57,097 nucleotides of DNA. It comes from Planctomycetaceae bacterium (GTDB lineage: Bacteria > Planctomycetota > Planctomycetia > Planctomycetales > Planctomycetaceae). Positions 32,462 to 42,098 of this stretch are shown here, one piece after another. Both the position numbers and the translations under genes were made by a program. The notes beneath the pieces are model-generated. The model was not told the origin of the DNA and made no database searches. It worked only from the letters and a program-made list of their open reading frames with translations. The stretch spans positions 1 through 57,097 of the forward strand of contig JAKFUG010000034.1 in the NCBI GenBank assembly GCA_021732785.1, read 5' to 3'. Numbering within the stretch: the first letter of the stretch is position 1; the number at the start of each line of letters is the position of its first letter.

Positions 32462-33964
32462 TTAAGCGGCCCGTTGTTCCGCGGCCGGCTCCTCGAACGG
32501 AGCGGCGACCGGAACCCACGGCTTGGCGTTCGAGCCCGGGCCGCCACGCGGGGGATAGCCGTAATCCCGCAGTTTCCCCGACAGCGTCCGAATTCCAATC
32601 TGCAACGCCTTCGCCGTCTTCTCACGATTCCCCGCGAATCGGGCGAACGTCGTTTCAATCAACCGGCGTTCCATTTCCTGGAGTGTCAAACCGCACGGGA
32701 CATCGTCGGTGGCGGTTACGGTCATCCACGGTTCGAGCAATGCCGCGGTGAGGCGACGACTGCTGTCGATTGTGCAAGCCCGTTCGATCACGCTTTCGAG
32801 TTCCCGCAGGTTGCCCGGCCATTGGTAACTTTGCAGCAAATGCAAGGCATCCATCGTCAGGCTGCGAGGAGCGAGACCTTCCCGAGCGGCGAACTTGCGA
32901 AGGGCAAATTCCGCCAACGCGGCGATGTCTTCCGGGCGGGATCGCAGCGACGGGACATCGATCCGATTGATCGCCGCGTCCTGGTGCAGTTCCGAACGGA
33001 ACAAGCCGCGGGCCATCAATTCGTCGAGATCCACGCTGGTTCCGAGAATGACGCGGACATCAATCCGGACGCGATCACCGGTGCGATCGTGTTCGAACCG
33101 TTGTTCCCGCAGCACGATCGCCAGCTTGCGTTGCAGTGGCAGCGCGATGCAGTTGACGTTATCGAGCAGCAGCGTGCCGCCGTCGGCTTGTTCGAAGCGC
33201 CCCGATTGCCGCGGGCTGCCGCCGGATGCCGCGATACCGAACAGTTCCTGTTCGAGCGTTTCCGCGGAGTGGACGCTGCAATCGATGGTGACGAACGGTC
33301 GATGAGCCCGGCGGCTGGCATCGTGAATGCCTTGGGCCACGAGATCGAGGCCGCTGCCGGTTTCACCGACGAGCAAGACGGCGGCGTTGTGGTCCGCCAT
33401 CTGCTGGACGCCGTGCCGCAACTGCTGCATCGCGGGGCTTTGTCCCACCATGTCGCGCAGGTTGCGATTGCAGAGCTGCCGGCGGAGCCGCTTGATCTCG
33501 TTCTGCGAACGGGATCGGTGGCAAGCCGCAGCCACCGTCAACTTGAGGAAGTTGGCGGCATACGGGACGGCGAGCAACTCGATGCCGATCGCCGAAGTGA
33601 GCGTCGGCGAGACGTCGCTGAAGGATTCAGACGCCAGGCAGATGAGCTGCGTGGCCCATCCGCGTTGCTGAATGGTTCCCGCGAGTTGTCCAGCGGAATC
33701 GCCGTTCGCCAGCGGGCCGACGAAGCAGACTTCGGGGGTCGCCGCCAGCATCGATTGCAGGGCGGCGTCCACGGAGTCCACCGACTGGGCCTCGTATCCA
33801 GCACTGCGAAGGTCCTGCGTCAGACTGTCCGTCAGTGCAGAATCCACACTGACAATCAGTACCGGCGGGGAAGCCTCCACGGTGGCTGCCACAGGGGCCG
33901 TGGTCGTCGGTCGACCGGGGAAGGGAATGATGTCGGGATGCGCCTGAGTCATGCGGGGCACCAT
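32462..33964 (-). CDS. degenerate NtrC-type AAA+ regulator with Fis HTH (pseudo-activator) in the flagellar run
   Basis: The protein has 500 residues in three parts. Residues 34-145 look like a receiver, but the phosphate-accepting Asp region reads EVCFVGPLANGD, without the usual Asp. Residues 170-400 are an AAA+ domain of sigma-54 activators: MVGQSPAMQQL, ELFG, GGTLLLDN, LRSRPEDIAAL, and QWPGNLREL. The Walker A lysine is Leu206 (GETGSGLD), Walker B has Asn269 in place of Glu, the GAFTGA loop is missing after ELFG (11 residues instead of about 14), and the arginine-finger Arg is Asp329. The Fis-type HTH (about 432-470, AKALQIGIRTLSGKLRDYG) is intact. It probably controls flagellar genes by DNA binding alone; this is inference. 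Confidence 0.88.
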   Translation of the reverse strand: MVPRMTQAHPDIIPFPGRPTTTAPVAATVEASPPVLIVSVDSALTDSLTQDLRSAGYEAQSVDSVDAALQSMLAATPEVCFVGPLANGDSAGQLAGTIQQRGWATQLICLASESFSDVSPTLTSAIGIELLAVPYAANFLKLTVAAACHRSRSQNEIKRLRRQLCNRNLRDMVGQSPAMQQLRHGVQQMADHNAAVLLVGETGSGLDLVAQGIHDASRRAHRPFVTIDCSVHSAETLEQELFGIAASGGSPRQSGRFEQADGGTLLLDNVNCIALPLQRKLAIVLREQRFEHDRTGDRVRIDVRVILGTSVDLDELMARGLFRSELHQDAAINRIDVPSLRSRPEDIAALAEFALRKFAAREGLAPRSLTMDALHLLQSYQWPGNLRELESVIERACTIDSSRRLTAALLEPWMTVTATDDVPCGLTLQEMERRLIETTFARFAGNREKTAKALQIGIRTLSGKLRDYGYPPRGGPGSNAKPWVPVAAPFEEPAAEQRAA

Positions 33965-34011
33965 TCTTGCAGTTCAAGGGACTGGGAAAAGAATCAGGAA
34001 AGGGAGAGACG

Positions 34012-34461
34012 CTAGAGATCGATGTCCAACCCGAGTCGAGAACCGATCATCGGGGCCGGACCATAAGCCGAGTCAATCAGTCGCGATGAGCTCAGCTGCG
34101 CGAGTTCGCGCTCCGAAGCATCGCGACGCGCGGTCAATTCATTCGTGCCGAGTTGTTCTTCAGCCAGCAGCGACTGCAGCAACGCTTCGGTTTCTTCCAG
34201 CAGTGCGTCACCGGCGGTTCGCAAGGAAGGCGACAACATGCCGCGGTCGTTCTTCCAGCGTTTCCAGGGGGCATTCGGCGGCCCGACGAGTTCATCGACG
34301 AGACGTTGTTTCATTTGCAGCAGTTCGATCAAAGCCTCGTAGTTGTCGGCTTCAATGAACGGAATTTGTTCACGGGAAAGTTCCAGCAAAGCCCGGCAGC
34401 ATTCCCGCCGCGTGCGAAACGCTGCGAGGTATTCGTCGCCGGTGAGTGCGGGAAAGGACAT
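34012..34461 (-). CDS. FlgN-like flagellar export chaperone
   Basis: The protein has 149 residues from the ATG at 34461. It is all-helical with the FlgN-like pattern: CCRALLELSREQIPFIEADN, then YEALIELLQMKQRLVDELVG, and later ALLEETEALLQSLLAEEQLG. FlgN binds hook-associated proteins FlgK and FlgL and brings them to the export gate in the cytoplasm. The position, 47 bases ahead of the flagellar regulator, supports a flagellar role. The family is short and poorly conserved, so this rests on pattern and context. No strong ribosome binding site is visible at the chosen start. Confidence 0.55.
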   Translation of the reverse strand: MSFPALTGDEYLAAFRTRRECCRALLELSREQIPFIEADNYEALIELLQMKQRLVDELVGPPNAPWKRWKNDRGMLSPSLRTAGDALLEETEALLQSLLAEEQLGTNELTARRDASERELAQLSSSRLIDSAYGPAPMIGSRLGLDIDL

Positions 34462-34510
34462 GGTTTTCGCTGATCTTGACGAGAGAGGTGACGTTGTCGG
34501 ACGACGTGAA

Positions 34511-37054
34511 TTACTGCTGAACCTGCCGCACCCGATCGAGCCACAATTCCCATTCATTGCGCGTGAGATTGGTGGTCGGCGCGGTGAAGGCCGCGGTCGG
34601 AATCTGCTGTTGATCCATGATGACTTTGGCTTGTTCGAGGACGCTGCGGGCCTCGATGTTTTTGCCGAGTTGGGCGTAGGCCTGGGCCATTTGCACATAA
34701 GCGGTGAGCACGCGGACGTCTTGCGGATAGCGATTCACCGCCGCGGTGTACGCGGCGATGGCTTCTTCGTAGCGGACGCGCTGGTAGCGGCCCAATTGGT
34801 ATTGAGCGTGCGGCAATTCGAACCAGGCACTTTGCAGAATCACGGCATCCAGTTCGTTGAGACGATCTTTCTGCGCTTCCGGGGTCAGGTCGTTGCGAAC
34901 CGTTTTGAACGCCAACATCGCTCGTTCCAGTGTTCGCTCGTACTGCGCCTGAGTTTGCTGCCGGGCGTTATCGGTTTCGGCATTCACGGACTGCCGTTCA
35001 ATCCATTCCGCATACAGATGCAACGACTTACCGAAGTAGTACTGGGCCTCCGCGAGGCGCGGCGATTCCGGATAACGATTCAGATAAGCAGCCCATTGAC
35101 GGATCGCCTCTTGCGAGCGTGAGGCGACGGCATTCCACAGGACTTCGGGGTCGACCGGTTCGTCATCGTTTCGGCTCGAAGCTTTCCGCTTGTCGAGCTC
35201 AGCCGTGTCGGTCAGCAACCGGGCCAGTGAATGCTGTGCATCGCGCCATTCCATCGCCGCCGGCGTCAGCCCGTTCGCGGTTAACATGCCCCGCCAGGCG
35301 GCTTCCGCTTCATCGCGACGATCGAGTTCCAACAGGCATTGCCCCCGCAGCAATTGCGCGGAGAACACGTTCGGACTCGTTGGCATCGTCTGGAGAATCT
35401 CGTCGACATTGCTCAAGGCTTCGGTAGGCCGATCGAGATCGAGCAGCACCTGGGCCCGGCGAACCATCGCGACCGGACGTTCCGAATCGACATCCGTGCC
35501 CTGAGCCAGAAACTCGTCATATTGAGTCAGAGCACGAACGTAATCGTGACCGCGGGCAAAGTGATCGGCACTCGACCACAACGCGTTCGTGTGGTTCACC
35601 GAATCACGACGCGATTCGGCCAGTTCCGCGTAGGCTTTGCCGCTGTCGCACCAGCGTCGGCGTTCTTCGGCCCGTCGCCGCTTTTGTTCGCTGTAAGGAA
35701 GTCCCGCGAGTTCTTCCGAAAGCGCTTCCGCGGCCCGCTGACGGACACGGGCGGTCAGTTCGTTGGCTTGATCGCGGGCAAACAGCGGAATCATCAATTC
35801 GGTCATCGCGACCGCTTCGGAGTAGCGGCCTTGCCGGGTCCATTCCGTCCATGCCGCCAGCACCTGTTGCCGAACGTCTTCAATCTTCAGCCAGCGATTC
35901 TGGAAATCCTCTGCCCGGCGAATCGACCGGAGTACATGGCTGAAGGTGCGTAAGGCTTTTTCGTGAGCGCCGTCTTCCTGCTGCAGGCGGCCTAACATCA
36001 CCTGCGCGGCGAAGGCTTCGTCGCTTCCCTCGAATCGATCGATCGTCTTCTGAAAATACTCGTTGGCTTCATGCCGGATTTCGAGCTGATGGGCATCGGC
36101 GGCGGCGGCGACATCGTGTTGACGCACGAGTTGATTCGCGGCGAATCCCATCAGATACAGGGCTTGCCGGGGATAACGCGGGTCGCCATCGGTCGCTTCG
36201 CCAACCGGTTTCAACACGCTGACGGCTTCGGCGAAGCGACTATCCTGAATGAGCTTCCAGCCTTTGAGCAGAATCGAACCAAAACGGCCGGCATCGGTGG
36301 CCTTCACTTCGGCGAGTGCGGCTTCGGCTTCTTCCGGCCGGTTCAATCCCACGAGGATGTCGGAGCGCTGCAGCAGGATGTAATCGCGATCGATGGCGTC
36401 GGAAGGTGCGGCAAGTGCGGCAGTGTTTAATTCCAGCGCTTTGCCCAGTAATTCCGGTGTGCGATCGCCCGACTTGAGATAAATGTCCGCCAGCAACTTC
36501 GCCGCGGCGGCTTTCCGCGGGGCATCATGTTCGAAAGCGTCGTTCAGCAACGGACCCGCCGCGCTGAATTCCTTGCCGTCCAGCAAACTCTTGCCGAGGG
36601 CGAAGCTCCATTCCGGTCGGCGTTCTTCTGGAATCTCGGACTGTCCGGCTTCACGCAGGAAACTCGCGGCGACGGTGTATTGGGCCGTGCGATTTTCGGA
36701 AGTGAGATCGGCGTCGGTTTCGGCTTCCTGAAAGGCCGCCATCCCCAGAATGTAGGCGATACCACCGGAGAACTCTTCCGGATGGAATTGCGAGTCCTGC
36801 AATTTTTTGGCGATGTCGCGGGCGGCTTCGATCTCTTTCGCATCGAGTTTCAGCAGCGCGGACTGGAACTTTTCTTGCGGTGTGGCTTCGGGCGGACCGC
36901 TGAGGAACCACGCGATCAGACCACCGAGCAGCACGACCGCGGAAAGCCCACCACCCAGCAGGATCGTTCGTCGCGAGAACCGTCGTCGTGGAGCCTCCGC
37001 CGCGTCATGCCCTTTGGCAACGTGAGCAACGGTGGGGGATGACGGCGACGACAT
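34511..37054 (-). CDS. membrane-anchored TPR protein heading the flagellar run
   Basis: The protein has 847 residues from the ATG at 37054; the eight codons before it are probably not used. A basic N-terminus (EAPRRRFSRRT) precedes one membrane helix (ILLGGGLSAVVLLGGLIAWF, about residues 31-50). The remaining 790 residues are TPR-like helical hairpins, for example EARSVLEQAKVIMDQQQIP and QRVRYEEAIAAYTAAVNRYP. It should face the periplasm with a short cytoplasmic tail. The FlgN-like gene follows after 49 bases on the same strand, so it may belong to the flagellar transcript. Such a protein is not part of the classic flagellar set. Role unknown; scaffold is likely. Confidence 0.75.
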   Translation of the reverse strand: MSSPSSPTVAHVAKGHDAAEAPRRRFSRRTILLGGGLSAVVLLGGLIAWFLSGPPEATPQEKFQSALLKLDAKEIEAARDIAKKLQDSQFHPEEFSGGIAYILGMAAFQEAETDADLTSENRTAQYTVAASFLREAGQSEIPEERRPEWSFALGKSLLDGKEFSAAGPLLNDAFEHDAPRKAAAAKLLADIYLKSGDRTPELLGKALELNTAALAAPSDAIDRDYILLQRSDILVGLNRPEEAEAALAEVKATDAGRFGSILLKGWKLIQDSRFAEAVSVLKPVGEATDGDPRYPRQALYLMGFAANQLVRQHDVAAAADAHQLEIRHEANEYFQKTIDRFEGSDEAFAAQVMLGRLQQEDGAHEKALRTFSHVLRSIRRAEDFQNRWLKIEDVRQQVLAAWTEWTRQGRYSEAVAMTELMIPLFARDQANELTARVRQRAAEALSEELAGLPYSEQKRRRAEERRRWCDSGKAYAELAESRRDSVNHTNALWSSADHFARGHDYVRALTQYDEFLAQGTDVDSERPVAMVRRAQVLLDLDRPTEALSNVDEILQTMPTSPNVFSAQLLRGQCLLELDRRDEAEAAWRGMLTANGLTPAAMEWRDAQHSLARLLTDTAELDKRKASSRNDDEPVDPEVLWNAVASRSQEAIRQWAAYLNRYPESPRLAEAQYYFGKSLHLYAEWIERQSVNAETDNARQQTQAQYERTLERAMLAFKTVRNDLTPEAQKDRLNELDAVILQSAWFELPHAQYQLGRYQRVRYEEAIAAYTAAVNRYPQDVRVLTAYVQMAQAYAQLGKNIEARSVLEQAKVIMDQQQIPTAAFTAPTTNLTRNEWELWLDRVRQVQQ

Positions 37055-37515
37055 GGCGCGACAATCCTGACGGCGCAACGCGAACGCGTCGCACCGTGTG
37101 CAATCAAACGGGAATTGAATTCGTGATGGGAGTGGAGAACCAGTCGAAAGGCGCGATGACTGGAGTCACCAGCAGTGCCTGTCGCAAGGAACGACAGGAG
37201 GCTGCGGGAGACTTCAGTCACCAGCACGGACAACAGCGAACAGGGAACGGCGAAGGACAACAACGAGCGTTGAAGATCGCGGTCCATGAACGGCAGTGGC
37301 CGTGTGGGACGAACGTCGAAATCGAATTGTTTGTGAACGGGAGTTGTGGGCGGAGTGTTACCTGCAAAGGCTGCCGAATGTCAATGCGTCTTCAGCACGA
37401 TTTGCCGAATCGATAGTTCGGTACCGTTTGCCCCTGTCGGAAGGGTGAAAATCGGCCAAAAACGGGGAGTTTATTGTACTTTTGGGTAAAAGCGGAGGAC
37501 GTTGGCACGCAGTTA
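37055..37515. other. 461-base intergenic region ahead of the flagellar run
   Basis: This should contain the promoter for the TPR-flagellar genes on the minus strand. I looked for a -24/-12 site (TGGCAC-N5-TTGC) on that strand and found none that fits, and no clear sigma-28 or sigma-70 pair. No open frame has a ribosome binding site. No repeat stands out. Confidence 0.35.
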
Positions 37516-40500
37516 TTAAGGGCGATGCAGGCCCGCGACTTCGTGCTCGGTCACCAGCACGGCGCGCTGCCGACCGGCAGCGGCGATATCAACCTCGCGG
37601 GCCGGTTCACGCAGGCGAAGAGTTTGGCAACGCTGCCCCGTTTCCGCCGTAAAGAGATCCACGGAACCCACGTGCGCTCGGACTTCATTCACGTCGGTCG
37701 CGGCGGCCGGAATCACAGCCAGAGTCGCGGCGGAGCTTTCTTCATCCAGAACCACGCAGCGCAACTGACCCTCAACCGCACTCGGCAATGCCGACTTCCA
37801 TAACACGGAACCCGTCTCGAGATTCATGGCCACCAGACTCCCGGCGCTGGCGGCAAAGAGCGTTCCATTCCACACCGCGGTTTGTACCGCCGGATCGCGC
37901 AGCGGGAGATCGGCGATCGCTGTCGACCAGCGCGACCAACCGGAATCGGGTTGAATGCGCACCACGCGCTGTCCTTCAATCACGACAAAGCAATCGCCCC
38001 GTCGAGAAAACATCCAGGGCGGTGCGAGGACGCTCGACACTACGCCCACGAACTCCCAGCGGCGCAGGGGAACCGTTGAAGACCCCATCAGACGGTCGTT
38101 TTCCTGCAAGGTGACGTAGTCATCATTCTCGCCGAAAAACAGCGGCGCAGCCTTCCAGGGGCCCGATGCGGGATGCTCGCGGCGAAGTGTTCGCCCCGTC
38201 CGCACGTCCCAGATTTCCGCTCCGCCTTGCCCGCGCGGATGCACGGCCAAACGGTGTGCATCCCATCCGATCTCTGCTTGCCAACCCCCGCGTTCGGATT
38301 CGCGATGCCACTGCCACTCACCGCTGGTCACGTTCAACAAACTGACAGACCGCGGCGAGGCGAGCACCAGTAGGCCCTCAGGATGAACGATCCAGCGTGT
38401 CGATTCCGACATCGTGGCGGCCGGGCGCGGCAACCGTTGCCTGACGGACTGTCGGTCGCGATCCCAGACGAGGATTTCGTCGTCCGTCACACAAACCGTG
38501 CGATGGGGCCATTGCCCACACCACTCGATTTTCGCCGGCGTCGTTGTCAGGACAGCTTCGATTCCGGTGGCGGCGTCCCACATCGACAGTCTGGCACCAT
38601 CGACTAACACGGACGCGCACTGGTCCTCGTGTGCGACAACGGGAATCCTGGCCCGGACCGAACGGTCCACCGGCTTCTGCCACAAACGTTGCCAGTAACC
38701 GGTTGTCGGTGGTGCGAGACGAGGCGGTGAACGGACATCGCTGCTCGCCGCGATTGGCGTGGCAGGAATTGCCTTATCGAGATTCGTCGGCGTGCGGGAG
38801 GATCGCCGACCGGGCAACAGCGACACTCGCGCTTGAGCGCGGCGATTCTCCGACAGCGGTGCCGATTCCGGCTGTTTCAGAATGTGGTCCCACAGGGCTT
38901 CGGCTTGTTTCGGCTCGCCGGCAGCCCAGGCGATTTCCGCGAGCTTGAGTTCCCGCCGCCAATTGCGACGCGCATCGCTGAGCGGGCGTTGTAACGGTTC
39001 GCGCAACCGTGCGAATTCGCCGTACGCCGTCAATCGGTCTGCACCTGCGATCAAAATCACGCCATGACTGACGGTGATATTGCCACCACTGCGCGGCGCA
39101 TCGGCATCGCGCAGGGGATGATCGCGCAGCAGTGCGCCGCTTCGTTGATCAATGAACCACAACACTTGATTCGTAGTCCAGAGAACGTGATCGCCCGCCA
39201 AAGTTCCCCGGCCGAATCCCCAGTCATCGGGATCGGTGGACGGGACACTCCACGCCAGATCGCCGGTCCTGGCATCGAATCCCCATAAGGAACGGCCCGA
39301 AACGATCACACGGTCTTGCGCGACGCCCAGCATGTCGCGCACCGGTTCCGTGAGGGGGCGCGACCAGACAAAGCGTCCGGATGCGGCGTTCAGGCATACG
39401 AGGCGATCGCCATCGGCCAGCGCGGCATACAACCGTCCGTCCACATACACCGGTGGGATCGACCCCACCAGATCATTCGCGGGAGCCGTGCTTTCATACG
39501 TCGCCGCCCAGTTGACCAAACCATCACGCGGATTCACGGCGACAATCGCCCCCCAACCCGTCACGAGGAACAGTTGCCCGCCCCCGGCGGTCAACAACAA
39601 ACTCGTGGCACGGTTCTCCTGATCGGGCGGCGTGGGTCGCGTCACACCGACCGGTCGATGCCAGAGCAGCAAGCCCGACTCGGCATCGAGACAAACGAGC
39701 GACCATTCCAATTGCGGTCGCCGCCGCGACAGCACGGCATACACGCGCCCCGATTCCACTACCGGCGAGCCTTCCCAGCGCCAGGCGGGCAGATCGCCTT
39801 CCGTGGGGGCAAACTCGTCCGCGGTTTGTTTCCACAAGAGTTGACCTTCCCCCTGGGAAATATCGAGACACACCATCTCGGCGGGCAGATCGCGGAATTC
39901 GGAGACCGCGGGAGTGGTGACCGCCGACCCCATCCGTGCATAGACCCGTCCCTGTGCCACCGTCACGGTCCATTGCGCCTGGCCCACCACGGCGCGGCCG
40001 GGAATCATGGGCAACGGATCGGCGATCAAGGGGTACAAAATATCGCCCCCTTCCCGCGCGGCGTCCCAATACGGCTTGCCCGAATACAAGTTCCACGCAT
40101 GCAGTTGCCGCCCGTCGTTCAGCAACACCAGGTCATCCAGCACCGCGGGGTGAAAGGCCAATGGTAACGGCGGCGGAAAGACCAGCGGACGATTGGCCGC
40201 GGGCAAACGGGGATTCGGCAACGGCACACTCCACAATTCGCCGCCAATGTCGAGCGATTGCGGGGCCACGCGCTGTCGGCTTTCATTTCCGCCGTAGGTG
40301 ACCACGTCTTCCGAAGTCACCTGCGGATCCCAACTCGCGGACTGTTCCAGAACTTCTTTCAGCAAATCGGCCCAGCGCCCGGTGCGACCGCCCAGCGATC
40401 CATTGGCCTCGGGAAAGCGTTCGGCAAAGAGTTTCCACGCCCGCTGTGCCGCCTCGGTTTGGCCGGCAAAGAGATCGCACAGAATGAGCCGGGCCATGAC

Positions 40501-41094
40501 TTCCGCCGGCGGGAATGCCGAATCGGGATAGCGCGGTTCGGCCACCGGCGTGTCCTCCGCGGGAAGGAGCCGTTGCCACAGTCGCTTTGCTGCCGGGTAG
40601 TCTTCGCGATTCCAGCGTTCCTGAGCCGCAGCCCAGAGAGCGTCGTCGCCCCAGGAACTGAAGAACGCCCGGGTGACCAGCCGGTCGAGATACCGCGAGT
40701 CGCCGGTCGACTGCCAGGCTTTCCACCACGGCTCTGCCAGCCGGTCAATGCGCTGGCGGTATGTTGTCAATGTCTCCGACGGCAATCCGGCGATCAGTTC
40801 ATCGCTCGCCGATTGCAGGCGAACAAAACGCGCCGCGCCTCCGGACACACCGCGATCTTGCAGCACCAGCAAGTCGCCGCGCGTTTCGCAGAGATCGATG
40901 AGCGTTCCGAGTGTCGATGGATCGGGACCGTTCTCCCATTGATCGCGAATCATGCGCAACGATTTCGCGGCATCGGGATCGACATTGATCGACACCGACT
41001 CACGAAACGGCCGCTCCTGGGCCATCGCCAGCGGGCTCAGGACGACCAGCATCATCGCGACGGGAAAGCACCTCTGGCAGGCGGTCCGGGGCAT
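37516..41094 (-). CDS. large exported PQQ-like beta-propeller protein with helical N-terminal part
   Basis: The protein has 1192 residues. Residues 1-25 form a signal peptide (VAMMLVVLSPLAMAQ). Residues 40-260 are helical, TPR-like (YPAAKRLWQRLLPAEDTP). Then two propeller blocks follow with PQQ-type strands: for example HAWNLYSGKPYWD, VCLDAESGLLLWHRPVG, VCLNAASGRFVWSRPLTEP, FDARTGDLAWSVPSTDP, AMNLETGSVLWKS. These form the A-x-D/N-x-x-T/S-G-x-x-x-W pattern of quinoprotein-like repeats; no PQQ-binding residues can be confirmed. Its ATG lies one base after the stop of a small membrane protein, so translation is coupled. It is probably extracytoplasmic and binds a ligand or partner. Confidence 0.82.
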   Translation of the reverse strand: MPRTACQRCFPVAMMLVVLSPLAMAQERPFRESVSINVDPDAAKSLRMIRDQWENGPDPSTLGTLIDLCETRGDLLVLQDRGVSGGAARFVRLQSASDELIAGLPSETLTTYRQRIDRLAEPWWKAWQSTGDSRYLDRLVTRAFFSSWGDDALWAAAQERWNREDYPAAKRLWQRLLPAEDTPVAEPRYPDSAFPPAEVMARLILCDLFAGQTEAAQRAWKLFAERFPEANGSLGGRTGRWADLLKEVLEQSASWDPQVTSEDVVTYGGNESRQRVAPQSLDIGGELWSVPLPNPRLPAANRPLVFPPPLPLAFHPAVLDDLVLLNDGRQLHAWNLYSGKPYWDAAREGGDILYPLIADPLPMIPGRAVVGQAQWTVTVAQGRVYARMGSAVTTPAVSEFRDLPAEMVCLDISQGEGQLLWKQTADEFAPTEGDLPAWRWEGSPVVESGRVYAVLSRRRPQLEWSLVCLDAESGLLLWHRPVGVTRPTPPDQENRATSLLLTAGGGQLFLVTGWGAIVAVNPRDGLVNWAATYESTAPANDLVGSIPPVYVDGRLYAALADGDRLVCLNAASGRFVWSRPLTEPVRDMLGVAQDRVIVSGRSLWGFDARTGDLAWSVPSTDPDDWGFGRGTLAGDHVLWTTNQVLWFIDQRSGALLRDHPLRDADAPRSGGNITVSHGVILIAGADRLTAYGEFARLREPLQRPLSDARRNWRRELKLAEIAWAAGEPKQAEALWDHILKQPESAPLSENRRAQARVSLLPGRRSSRTPTNLDKAIPATPIAASSDVRSPPRLAPPTTGYWQRLWQKPVDRSVRARIPVVAHEDQCASVLVDGARLSMWDAATGIEAVLTTTPAKIEWCGQWPHRTVCVTDDEILVWDRDRQSVRQRLPRPAATMSESTRWIVHPEGLLVLASPRSVSLLNVTSGEWQWHRESERGGWQAEIGWDAHRLAVHPRGQGGAEIWDVRTGRTLRREHPASGPWKAAPLFFGENDDYVTLQENDRLMGSSTVPLRRWEFVGVVSSVLAPPWMFSRRGDCFVVIEGQRVVRIQPDSGWSRWSTAIADLPLRDPAVQTAVWNGTLFAASAGSLVAMNLETGSVLWKSALPSAVEGQLRCVVLDEESSAATLAVIPAAATDVNEVRAHVGSVDLFTAETGQRCQTLRLREPAREVDIAAAGRQRAVLVTEHEVAGLHRP

Positions 41095-41095
41095 G

Positions 41096-41260
41096 TCATG
41101 TCTCTCGAATTCGTGTGCCGATCCAAAAGATCACAATCCCGACCGTTAACAGCGCGGGCATCCACACGAGCGCAAATCCGAATTGCAGTTGCCACCAGAT
41201 CAACAACGGCAACGCGGTCAGCACGAAGAACTGTAAGCCGATTCCCAGATATTGCCGCAT
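41096..41260 (-). CDS. 54-residue membrane protein coupled to the PQQ-propeller gene
   Basis: This short gene starts at the ATG at 41260 (AGGTG five bases before) and stops with TGA one base before the ATG of the 1192-residue gene. It encodes two membrane helices: LGIGLQFFVLTALPLLIWW and ALVWMPALLTVGIVIFWIG, joined by a short turn, and ends in TRIRET. Length and spacing argue that it is real. It lies 73 bases after the thioesterase gene, so all three may be one transcript. No family name is known to me. Confidence 0.7.
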   Translation of the reverse strand: MRQYLGIGLQFFVLTALPLLIWWQLQFGFALVWMPALLTVGIVIFWIGTRIRET

Positions 41261-41333
41261 GCGCGCACCTGCCGATCCGATACCGAACCACTTCTTCGCT
41301 ATCGTACCGTGAGGCGGTTCTCAGGGACACGAT

Positions 41334-41822
41334 TCAACCAGGGGATCGCGGCGGCGATGTGGCGGAATCCCAACGCCCTTCCGGATCGCGCAACGGTTCT
41401 GTCCGGGCGGCCGCGGCATCGAGAAGGTTGGCAAGATCGTCCGGCAGATTGGCAGACCGCATGGGTTCACCGTGCGGGAAGACGCAAAAAGCGGTCTTCA
41501 TTTCGCCGTTCGCGAGCAGGGTCTCGCCGTGGAAGAAATCGTACTTCGTCGTTAACGAGCGAGCGGACCGACGCACGATGGTGATGCGAATCTCGACCAC
41601 CTGCTCGTAAAACGCCGGTGCGTGAAACGAGCACATCGCATTCACCCGCGGCCAGCCGTACTTGGTGCCGTCGGGAAGAAAGCCATGGATTTTGAGGCCG
41701 TATGCACGGAAGAATGCGTGCTCGGCTTGTTCCATGTAGCGATAGAAATTCGCGAAGTGGACGATGCCCGCAAGATCGGTATCGCAGAACTCCACGCGGC
41801 GGGTGGTGACAAAGTGGATCAT
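41334..41822 (-). CDS. acyl-CoA thioesterase, hotdog fold (4HBT-like)
   Basis: The protein has 162 residues. The N-terminal motif TRRVEFCDTDLAGIVHFANF is the 4HBT/YbgC signature, with the catalytic Asp in DTDLAGIVHF. Further blocks fit the fold: FRAYGL, VNAMCSFHAPAFYEQVVEIR, and SLTTKYDFFHGETLLANGE. Such enzymes hydrolyse acyl-CoA or related thioesters in the cytoplasm as tetramers. The last 25 residues are an extra tail rich in Ser/Pro/Arg. The substrate cannot be read from sequence. It is upstream of the small membrane protein and the PQQ-propeller gene on the same strand. Confidence 0.88.
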   Translation of the reverse strand: MIHFVTTRRVEFCDTDLAGIVHFANFYRYMEQAEHAFFRAYGLKIHGFLPDGTKYGWPRVNAMCSFHAPAFYEQVVEIRITIVRRSARSLTTKYDFFHGETLLANGEMKTAFCVFPHGEPMRSANLPDDLANLLDAAAARTEPLRDPEGRWDSATSPPRSPG

Positions 41823-42098
41823 AGACTCGAAGGTACCCCACGGAGATCACCTTCGGCAACCCGACCCCCTCGGGGTGGCTGAGACGTTCCGAGAACCGTT
41901 GTGGCGGGCCGCCGAACTTTCCTCCGGCGCGAGGAAAATCCCGACGACTTAAAACGGCTCGAAGAACGATCTCAGCCACCCCGTCGACGTCACCGCGAAA
42001 AGGAACCGCAACACCGGGGAGCTCCGCCGGTGTGTGGGACCTCAGCGGAGTTCATCGTCACGAATTCCGCCCGCGGGACGTCCTGGAACAGATAACGG

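Noticed and set aside
37055-37515. Sigma-54 promoter for the flagellar run
   Set aside because: I looked for GG-N10-GC sites on the minus strand and found no sequence close enough to the consensus.
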